A stretch of 6,187 nucleotides of DNA, from NCBI GenBank assembly GCA_001822215.1, contig MHQD01000027.1, positions 1-6,187 on the forward strand, written 5' to 3'. Origin of the DNA: Candidatus Sungbacteria bacterium RIFCSPHIGHO2_01_FULL_50_25 (GTDB lineage: Bacteria; Patescibacteriota; Minisyncoccia; Sungbacterales; HO2-52-23). The notes beneath the pieces are model-generated. The model was not told where the DNA came from. It saw nothing but the letters and a program-made list of their open reading frames with translations, and made no database searches. Below are positions 1 through 4,656 of the stretch, one piece after another (within the stretch, counting starts at the first letter, position 1; each line of letters begins with the position of its first letter). Both the position numbers and the translations under genes were made by a program.

Positions 1-141
1 TACTATCGCGCTTGGCATGCCCGACTGTTCGATACGGTATGCGACGCAATCGAACACATTTTCTGACTTCGGTCGGAATACGCACGTAAGCGTTTTTTGC
101 GGGACAGAATTCGGACGGGAGTTCAACTCTCCCCGCCTCCA
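1..141 (+). ncRNA. ssrA: tmRNA (ssrA), 3' portion, cut by the left window edge
   Basis: This is the tRNA-like 3' end and part of the pseudoknot region of transfer-messenger RNA, which rescues stalled ribosomes by trans-translation with SmpB. The T-arm is clear: stem GGGAG (117-121), loop TTCAACT (122-128) and stem CTCCC (129-133). The 3' acceptor strand CGCCTCC (134-140) and discriminator A141 follow, and match the usual bacterial tmRNA ending (GGAC..GTTCAACTC..CTCCACC). Upstream are a perfect 8-bp stem TGTTCGAT/ATCGAACA (26-33/49-56) and a C(UUCG)G-capped hairpin (63-76), as expected of the pseudoknot-rich 3' half. The 5' acceptor strand and the tag reading frame lie outside the window, so the tag peptide cannot be read. 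After A141 the genome reads CCC, so the final A of CCA is not encoded and would need CCA-adding enzyme. Confidence 0.85.
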
Positions 142-160
142 CCCTTCGACAAGCTCAGGG
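142..160. repeat. REP-like palindrome abutting the tmRNA 3' end
   Basis: The 19-base word CCCTTCGACAAGCTCAGGG has CCCT/AGGG ends able to pair around an imperfect centre. From memory, this word recurs as an intergenic palindrome in many unrelated bacterial genomes. Its first two bases coincide with the CC of the expected tmRNA CCA end. It could be a REP-type repeat or part of tmRNA 3' processing or termination. Only one copy is in the window, so repeat status cannot be shown here. Confidence 0.45.
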
Positions 161-171
161 TTAACCAACTT

Positions 172-204
172 CACCGCTTCGCTCACTTAGCGAGCTTCGC
201 GGTG
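172..204. other. Strong stem-loop between ssrA and infC
   Basis: CACCGC (172-177) pairs with GCGGTG (199-204). A symmetric TTC/TTC internal loop follows, then GCTC (181-184) pairs with GAGC (192-195) around a 7-base loop. There is no T tract on either side, so it is not a canonical intrinsic terminator. It may be the end of the tmRNA precursor, or a leader structure of the infC-rpmI-rplT mRNA, which in several bacteria is controlled by L20 binding its leader. Neither role is shown by the sequence. Confidence 0.5.
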
Positions 205-223
205 CACGCGCAACGCCATCCAA

Positions 224-253
224 TTGAGCATAAAAAAAGATTTATAGGTTAAT
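224..253 (+). promoter_or_regulatory. Weak candidate promoter for infC
   Basis: TTGAGC (224-229) resembles a -35 box. GTTAAT (248-253) resembles a -10 box (4 of 6) at a spacing of 18. Transcription would begin near 260, at or beside the proposed infC start, giving an almost leaderless message. The region is A/T-rich and such matches occur by chance. Confidence 0.25.
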
Positions 254-262
254 ATATCAATC

Positions 263-772
263 ATCTACAAGAGATACCGCATAAACGAATACATCAAGAT
301 TACTCCGATTCGGGTCGTAGATGAAAACGGCGAGAACCTCGGCGTTATCGAAACCGCGGAAGCCCTCAAAACCGCACGGGAACGCGGGCTCGACTTGATT
401 GAAATTTCACCCACCGCAAATCCCCCGGTCTGCAAAATCATGGAGTTCGGGAAGTTCAAATACGAACGGGAAAAGGGGGAGCGCGAGCGGGGGAAGGGCA
501 AGAAGAAGGAATCGGAACTCAAAGAACTGCGGATAGGATTCACCACCGGAAAGGGAGACCTTACGCGCACCGCGGAGAAAGCGAAAGAATTTCTTGAGCG
601 AGGCGACAAAGTAAGAATTTCGATGCGCCTTCGCGGGAGAGAAAAAGCGCACGGACCCCTCGCAATGGAAAAATTCAAGGAATTTCTCGAATACATTCCT
701 GTCGCTCACAGGGTTGAATCACCCCCGAAAAGATTTCCGCAAGGAATAAGCGCTGTAGTCGTAAAAGAGTAA
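263..772 (+). CDS. infC: Translation initiation factor IF-3
   Basis: IF3 binds the 30S subunit, prevents premature 50S joining and checks the start codon and initiator tRNA. The reading frame is open from 248 and gives the conserved N-domain signature RINEYIKI, then VVDENGENLG, GLDLIEISPTANPPVCKIMEFGKFKYE-type residues, a highly charged linker (about residues 71-88), and a C-domain with GDKVRISMRLRGRE (about 114-127) and a family-typical GISAVVV end. The first ATG, GTG or TTG in frame is TTG at 395, in the middle of the N-domain, so the true start must be a rare codon. I chose ATC at 263 (169 residues); ATC 260 and ATA 254 are alternatives. AGGT at 246-249 sits 10 bases before 260. E. coli infC itself starts at AUU, so a rare start fits known autoregulation by IF3. 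It ends 5 bases before rpmI. Function is very sure; the exact start is not. Confidence 0.93.
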   Translation: MYKRYRINEYIKITPIRVVDENGENLGVIETAEALKTARERGLDLIEISPTANPPVCKIMEFGKFKYEREKGERERGKGKKKESELKELRIGFTTGKGDLTRTAEKAKEFLERGDKVRISMRLRGREKAHGPLAMEKFKEFLEYIPVAHRVESPPKRFPQGISAVVVKE

Positions 773-777
773 AAATT

Positions 778-957
778 ATGAGAAAGGCGTTCACAAAACG
801 AATAAAAATAACGAAAACCGGGAAAATGCTCTACCGGCAGGCCGGACAAAATCATTTTAACGCAAAGGAATCGAAAAAAGCGCAGAAGCGGAAAAAGGCG
901 TTTTCTTCATTTTCAGCCGGCGTCGAACGGAAAATGAGGGTATACCAAAATTCTTAA
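778..957 (+). CDS. rpmI: 50S ribosomal protein L35 (bL35)
   Basis: This small, very basic protein of 59 residues is a structural component of the large subunit. It opens MRKAFTKRIKITKTGK and continues with RQAGQNHFNAKESKKAQKRKK, the usual bL35 layout of a Thr/Lys-Gly core followed by an Asn-His-Phe (more often Arg-His) motif and Lys-rich stretch. It is slightly shorter than typical bL35 (about 64-66). The ATG lies 5 bases after the infC stop, with AAAGAG (764-769) as a plausible ribosome binding site. Position between infC and rplT is the classical order and confirms the call. Confidence 0.93.
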   Translation: MRKAFTKRIKITKTGKMLYRQAGQNHFNAKESKKAQKRKKAFSSFSAGVERKMRVYQNS

Positions 958-968
958 ATCGCATACGT

Positions 969-1316
969 ATGACTCGAATTAAGCGGGGCGTCGCCGCTCA
1001 CAAAAAACGAGAGAAACTCCTCAAATACGCGAAAGGATTCAAGTGGGGCAGAAAATCAAAGGAGCGCCTCGCGCGCGAAGCGCTTTTGCATGCATGGACC
1101 AATACCTATGTCTCGCGAAAACTGCTGAAACGTGACACCCGAAGACTCTGGCAGACAAAAATCGGCGCCGCGGCAAAAGAAAATGGCATAAATTATGCGC
1201 GGCTCATGGGCATGCTCCATAAAAAGCATATTGAGCTTGACAGAAAAATCCTTGCAGAAATTGCAGAATCATATCCGAATGTATTTGTAAAAATTGTGGA
1301 GGAAGCAAAACGGTAA
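969..1316 (+). CDS. rplT: 50S ribosomal protein L20 (bL20)
   Basis: L20 is a basic, mostly helical 23S rRNA-binding protein needed early in 50S assembly. It is often an autogenous repressor of the infC-rpmI-rplT mRNA. The 115 residues match the family's usual length of about 114-120. Landmarks are TRIKRGVAAHKKREKLLKYAKGF at the N-terminus (the basic extension), then AWTNTYVSRKLLKRDTRRLWQTKI, and AAAKENGINYARLMGML with LDRKILAEIA in the C-terminal globular domain. The start ATG follows the rpmI stop by 11 bases without a clear Shine-Dalgarno, which suggests translational coupling. The last base of its TAA stop is also the first base of the ACTCG flank of the repeat at 1316-1470. Confidence 0.96.
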   Translation: MTRIKRGVAAHKKREKLLKYAKGFKWGRKSKERLAREALLHAWTNTYVSRKLLKRDTRRLWQTKIGAAAKENGINYARLMGMLHKKHIELDRKILAEIAESYPNVFVKIVEEAKR

Positions 1317-1470
1317 CTCGCCACTATACTCTCCGCTCAAGAGTTCCGGCGGAGACAAATTCTCCTCGTTTCGCTCGAGGAGACCTCCGGCAGAGCCGGT
1401 TTCCTTCCTCGCGAAACTTCGTGAATTTGTACCTCCGCCTCCACATTTCGCGGAAGAACATAGTGGCTCG
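1316..1470. repeat. MITE-like structured repeat, copy A
   Basis: Terminal inverted repeats CCACTAT (1321-1327) and ATAGTGG (1460-1466) are flanked by ACTCG (1316-1320) and CTCG (1467-1470). Inside, CCGC/GCGG pair (1333-1336/1450-1453). GGCGGAG plus ACAAATTC (1348-1362) pairs with GAATTTGT plus CTCCGCC (1423-1439) through a 2-base bulge. The core holds three hairpins: TCTCCTCG/CGAGGAGA (1361-1368/1376-1383), CCGGC/GCCGG (1387-1399) and TCGCGA/TCGTGA (1409-1424, one G-U). The whole would fold as a multibranched cruciform. Both ends align to the repeat at 2019-2233, so these are two copies of one family. No protein is encoded. The remaining gap to 1540 holds only a small hairpin (1466-1477) and A/T-rich DNA. 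Confidence 0.7.
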
Positions 1471-1540
1471 CGGGAGCACAAAACGAGAAATGATTGTCTC
1501 AAAAACATATTAAGCTCGCAGAAAGAAACAAAATTTGTAT

Positions 1541-2014
1541 TTACCAAACACGGCCTTTCGGCCTATTTTTTTGAAGAAAATCTTCTGCGGCTTGGAGCGC
1601 GTCCTTCATTTTAGAAATTGTTATACGCTTCTTCGCATCTTCATAGCCCAACCATAAATACTCGTCATGCTCCCAAGAAAGCGTGACAGCTTTGGACGCT
1701 ACGCGCCCGAGAAACATCGCAACGTATTTCGGAACAGGTTTTCCGGTTCTGAACGTAAAATATTGAACCGTTTGCTTAAACCCTTGAATGATTTCGATAT
1801 CGTCTAATCCGGCTTCCTCTTCTGCCTCGCGCCCTGCGGCCTCGAGTCCCGTCTCGCCTTTCTCAAGCCGGCCTTTTGGAAAATCCCAGAATTCCTTCAC
1901 GCGTTTCCCCGGCGCAAGCGTTGATTCGTCGCGCGATGCGCGCAAAAGCAAATACTTTCTCCCTTCCGGAGTATCACGATAAATTATAATTCCTGCGGCG
2001 CGTTCAACCGACAT
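1541..2014 (-). CDS. Nudix hydrolase, Ap4A hydrolase (NUDT2)-like
   Basis: This predicted cytoplasmic pyrophosphohydrolase has 157 residues. The Nudix box is complete: G48, E54, R62-E63, E66-E67, G69-L70 in the pattern GX5EX7REUXEEXGU, which binds Mg2+ for attack on X-linked nucleoside diphosphates. The preceding WDFPKGRLEKGE (43-54), the AAGIIIYR start, and the C-terminal WEHDEYLWLGYEDAKK and KMKDALQAAEDFL resemble asymmetric diadenosine tetraphosphatases of the NUDT2 type, so Ap4A is the likeliest substrate. Mutator-type dNTP clean-up or RNA 5'-end pyrophosphohydrolysis are alternatives. The ATG at 2014 is the natural start, with at best a weak GAG-type ribosome binding site. It is convergent with rplT, and its last codons (RPKGR) coincide with the plus-strand terminator hairpin at 1552-1563. 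It sits between two copies of one repeat family. Confidence 0.9.
   Translation of the reverse strand: MSVERAAGIIIYRDTPEGRKYLLLRASRDESTLAPGKRVKEFWDFPKGRLEKGETGLEAAGREAEEEAGLDDIEIIQGFKQTVQYFTFRTGKPVPKYVAMFLGRVASKAVTLSWEHDEYLWLGYEDAKKRITISKMKDALQAAEDFLQKNRPKGRVW
1552..1572 (+). terminator. Intrinsic terminator of the infC-rpmI-rplT transcript
   Basis: GGCC (1552-1555), loop TTTC and GGCC (1560-1563), then TA and seven T (1566-1572). This is the only GC hairpin plus T tract downstream of rplT. It lies within the coding 3' end of the convergent Nudix gene. The stem is only 4 bp, so it may be leaky. Confidence 0.55.
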
Positions 2015-2018
2015 GCTT

Positions 2019-2233
2019 ACTCGCCAATATACTTTTCCAACACGATTTGCTCGGAAACAGCTTTTGAAAAACTTCGCTCCGATCCACCGTGTCGGAGCTC
2101 ATCAGAGCTCGACCTCGCTCGTCCCTCTCCGCCGTCGGGCGGATCGGGACACCATGGCCGCTCGGTCTCGCATGTTTTCAAAAGCAGATTTCCTCGCGTG
2201 CTCTACAAATGTCGGAAAAGCATATTGGACTCG
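2019..2233. repeat. MITE-like structured repeat, copy B
   Basis: A 19-base inverted repeat, CCAATATACTTTTCCAACA (2024-2042) against the complement of 2210-2228, matches at 17 of 19 positions. A second matched block, GCTTTTGAAAA (2060-2070) with TTTTCAAAAGC (2175-2185), lies inside it. The element is flanked by ACTCG on both sides (2019-2023, 2229-2233). Core hairpins are GCTCCGA/TCGGAGC (2076-2082/2092-2098), GAGCTC/GAGCTC (2095-2100/2105-2110, competing) and an extended stem GTCCC..TCCGCC/GGCGGA..GGGAC (2121-2150). The left end shares CTCGCCAMTATACTYT with copy A, and the right end shares CGGAA..CATA.TGG, in the same orientation. It fills most of the polX-Nudix gap. No coding content is credible. 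Confidence 0.72.
2026..2031 (-). promoter_or_regulatory. Candidate -10 box for the Nudix gene inside repeat B
   Basis: On the minus strand TATATT (2031 to 2026) lies in the terminal repeat of copy B, 11 bases before the Nudix ATG. No good -35 box stands 16-18 bases upstream. A start at the usual distance would leave a leader of only a few bases. The match is suggestive only. Confidence 0.25.
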
Positions 2234-2254
2234 TTACTTCATGTACGTAATGTA

Positions 2255-2271
2255 GCGCACCCAGAGTGCGC
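2255..2271. terminator. Stem-loop directly after polX, possible terminator
   Basis: GCGCAC (2255-2260) and GTGCGC (2266-2271) pair around CCAGA, directly beyond the polX stop codon (minus strand). Reading minus, no T tract follows; reading plus, CTATTTT follows. Its position suggests an end-of-operon structure for the minus-strand genes, perhaps for 3' end stability. Confidence 0.35.
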
Positions 2272-3990
2272 CTATTTTAAAAAGTTAAGCATTTTTTCAA
2301 CGGGCCACGCATTAATAATATCGGCTCTCGTTGCCCACCCACGCCGCGCTTGTGCAATGCCGTATTCAAGGAGTTTAAAATGCTCGCGTGCGTGCGCGTC
2401 CGAATCAATGGACATTTTTACCCCTTCGCGAACACACTCCCGGATATATTGGTCTTTGATGTCCGCGCGCTCGGGAAATGCGTTTATTTCCAATATCGTT
2501 CCGGTTCGCTTTGCCGCCTTTAGAATTTCTTCAAAATCAATTTGAATCGGCTCGCGCTTGTTGATAAGCCGGCCCGTGAGATGAAAAATAATATCAACGT
2601 TTTTGTTTTCCATCGCGCGGATGACCCGTTTTGTTTCTTCCGCGCGGGAAAGGCCAAAATGCGAATGAACCGCCGCACCCACAACATCGAGACGCGCCAA
2701 AACGTCGTCGGAAATATCCAATGAGCCGTCCTTCATGATGTTTACTTCAGCGCCGGTTAATATGCGGAAGTCCGACTTCAGAAATTTCTTACTGAGCTTT
2801 ATAATTTCATCAATTTGGCGGAGAATCTTTTTCTCGTCCGCGCCGCCAGTCATCGCGAGTGACTTCGTGTGATCCGTAATCGCAATATATCGAAGTCCGA
2901 CTTCAATAGCCGCGTGCGCCATTGCCTCGATTGAATCCTCGCCGTCTGTCCAGTCGGTCTGCACCTGGAGATCGCCTTTGAGATCGCCGTACTCGATAAG
3001 ATCCGGAAGCGCATTTTTCCGGGACGCCTCGATCTCTCCCCGCATCTCGCGCAACTCCGGCGCAATATACCGAAGACCGAGTGCTCTATACACTTCTTCT
3101 TCGGTTTTTCCCGCTATCATCCTCTTCCCTCGATAGAGTCCGTACTCGTTCAATTTTAATCCTTTTTTTATTGCGATTTCGCGTAGCGCGACATTATGCT
3201 CTTTTGAGCCGGTGAAATAATTGAGCGCGGCGCCGAATGATTTCTCGGGAACGATCCGAAGATCTGCATCAAGTCCGTTTTTGAGCCGCACGTTTGTTTT
3301 TGTGGGGCCGGTCCCGTAGACGTGATCGATCCACGGGAGACGAATGAAGCGCTCCGTGACGCGCGCGGCTTTCGAAGAAACAACGAGTATATCAATATCT
3401 CCAATCGTTTCTTTTTTACGGCGAATAGAGCCTGTAATTTCAATCTTTTTTACTTCGGAAAACGCCTCAATCATGCGCCGAAGCGAAAAAACATCGGAGA
3501 GAGCAACACCTAATACTTTCCTCCCGCCGGAGCTTCGTAAAAATGAAATCCCCTTTAGAATTTTTTTTTCTGTTTTTTCTCCGAAGTGCTCAAGTCCGCG
3601 AATCTTTCTTCGACGCGCGGCGCGCTCGAGATCACCGACCGTGCGAATCTTTAATTTCTGCCACAGGACCTTCACCATCTTTGGTCCCACGCCCTCAATA
3701 GCCGTAAGCCCGATTACATCAACCGGATACTTGTTTTTGAGCTTCACGTGCTCAGAAAAATCCTTTTTTTCAAGGATCGCCTGGATATGAGCCGCAATGC
3801 CCTTTCCTACCCCGGGAACATTTTCGAGCGCGCGCGCACCTTCTTTTTTATATATATCCGAAAGCTCTTCTCCGAACGATTCAACAGACGCCGCGGCGTT
3901 TTCATACGCGCGCGGCTTGAACAAAACACTCTCCATCTCATAGAGAGCGGCCATTTCGCGGAGAATATTCGCAATCTCCCGATTTGTCAT
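2272..3990 (-). CDS. polX: DNA polymerase X (Pol beta-like palm plus PHP domain)
   Basis: A single-chain repair polymerase of 572 residues, the usual length of bacterial PolX (about 570). Order of parts: an N-terminal 8-kDa-like region with helix-hairpin-helix motifs ENVPGVGKGIAAHI (56-69) and TAIEGVGPKMVKVL (96-109); the Pol beta-type nucleotidyltransferase with GSIRR (187-191), catalytic D198 and D200 (GDID) and D243 (DADLRIV); YFTGSKEHN (258-266) in the nucleotide pocket; then a C-terminal PHP domain (about 335-572). PHP motifs TDH (372-374), E415, HSH (442-444), H470 and SDAH (530-533) are present. Motif I, however, reads DLQVQTDWTDG, with Gln at 342 and 344 where the usual metal-binding His pair stands. 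Gap filling should be intact; the PHP 3'-5' exonuclease may be weakened or differently metallated. It starts 5 bases after the MFS gene, with no clear ribosome binding site, so coupling is likely. Confidence 0.95.
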   Translation of the reverse strand: MTNREIANILREMAALYEMESVLFKPRAYENAAASVESFGEELSDIYKKEGARALENVPGVGKGIAAHIQAILEKKDFSEHVKLKNKYPVDVIGLTAIEGVGPKMVKVLWQKLKIRTVGDLERAARRRKIRGLEHFGEKTEKKILKGISFLRSSGGRKVLGVALSDVFSLRRMIEAFSEVKKIEITGSIRRKKETIGDIDILVVSSKAARVTERFIRLPWIDHVYGTGPTKTNVRLKNGLDADLRIVPEKSFGAALNYFTGSKEHNVALREIAIKKGLKLNEYGLYRGKRMIAGKTEEEVYRALGLRYIAPELREMRGEIEASRKNALPDLIEYGDLKGDLQVQTDWTDGEDSIEAMAHAAIEVGLRYIAITDHTKSLAMTGGADEKKILRQIDEIIKLSKKFLKSDFRILTGAEVNIMKDGSLDISDDVLARLDVVGAAVHSHFGLSRAEETKRVIRAMENKNVDIIFHLTGRLINKREPIQIDFEEILKAAKRTGTILEINAFPERADIKDQYIRECVREGVKMSIDSDAHAREHFKLLEYGIAQARRGWATRADIINAWPVEKMLNFLK

Positions 3991-3995
3991 AAGGT

Positions 3996-4643
3996 CTATA
4001 GCCGCTTCATCTCAATCAGTATTCCATCTCCGCCCGCGCGCTTGGGACGGATATAGGGCCGCACCAACAAAAGAACAATACTTGCCGCAAGCGCCCCGAG
4101 GCCTGCAAAAAGGAATACAGAACGAAACCCGTACATGCCTGCGATAATTCCGCCGAGCGCTCCACCAACGGCGGATCCCGCGCCGAATGATACGCTTGAA
4201 CGGACCGACCACTCGAATCCCTCATGATCTTTATCGAGATGCCGAGAAAAAATGGCGTAGATGGGGGGGACCGTAAACGCATCCGCAATCCCAAGAACAA
4301 CCTCGTATGTATAGAGATGCCAAATCTCTCTTCCGAAAAAGAAAAACGCGATTGTCGAAAGGGCGCCTGCGGTATTTCCCAATACGAGCGACCAAAAATC
4401 ATCAATCTCCCCTTTATTCCGATCGAGCCACTTACCGACGGGAAGCTGAAGAACGGACTTTACAATCCAATAGATCGCGAGTGAAAATCCGACCGTCTCG
4501 ATGGAACCGCCACGAATATCATTGATGATAAATAAAGAATAAATAGGAACAAGAAATCCGAATGAGGTGACAAGAATGAATTCGGAAACAATGAAGACGG
4601 AAATGACCTGATTCAGGTTGAATAACTTCTTAAAAAAATGCAT
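3996..4643 (-). CDS. Half-size MFS-type membrane protein (six helices)
   Basis: This integral membrane protein of 215 residues shows six hydrophobic segments at about 12-40, 47-70, 83-104, 107-132, 146-171 and 173-196. LPVGKWLDRN (67-76) between helices 2 and 3 resembles the MFS motif A (G..aDr.GR), and helix 5 is Gly/Ala-rich (GAGSAVGGALGG) as in the motif C region. Ordinary MFS carriers have about 400 residues and twelve helices, so this equals one N-terminal half. The frame ends in a basic tail (IRPKRAGGDGILIEMKRL) and a TAG 5 bases before polX, leaving no room for a second half, so this is not a frameshift visible in the window. It could act as a homodimer or with another half. The substrate is unknown. 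It is cotranscribed with endoQ (13-base gap), with no clear ribosome binding site. Confidence 0.8.
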   Translation of the reverse strand: MHFFKKLFNLNQVISVFIVSEFILVTSFGFLVPIYSLFIINDIRGGSIETVGFSLAIYWIVKSVLQLPVGKWLDRNKGEIDDFWSLVLGNTAGALSTIAFFFFGREIWHLYTYEVVLGIADAFTVPPIYAIFSRHLDKDHEGFEWSVRSSVSFGAGSAVGGALGGIIAGMYGFRSVFLFAGLGALAASIVLLLVRPYIRPKRAGGDGILIEMKRL

Positions 4644-4656
4644 AGATAGAAATTGA

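Noticed and set aside
265..696. Long minus-strand open frame (143 codons) across infC
   Set aside because: It is antisense to a clearly conserved IF3 and reads as low-complexity Ser/Arg/Phe sequence with no family likeness.
1316..1470. CRISPR array or tandem repeat
   Set aside because: There are inverted repeats and single hairpins only; no evenly spaced direct repeats with spacers.
1294..1614. Plus-strand open frame over repeat A
   Set aside because: It spans the end of rplT, the hairpin repeat and the terminator; its Pro/Ser-rich product reflects the inverted repeats and no start signal is seen.
2019..2233. ACTCG flanks as a simple target-site duplication
   Set aside because: The same word flanks copy A at a different locus (ACTCG left, CTCG right), so it is more likely part of the element or a fixed target than a random duplication.
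2013..2545. Plus-strand open frames over repeat B and the polX 3' end
   Set aside because: They are made of hairpin DNA and polX antisense; no conserved residues are visible.
3344..3790. Plus-strand open frame of 148 codons within polX
   Set aside because: It is a shadow of the polX coding strand; composition is Ser/Arg/Phe-rich and no motif is seen.
3991..4020. Frameshift that would join the MFS gene to a missing second half
   Set aside because: polX starts 5 bases after the MFS stop and no MFS-like sequence is found downstream in any frame.
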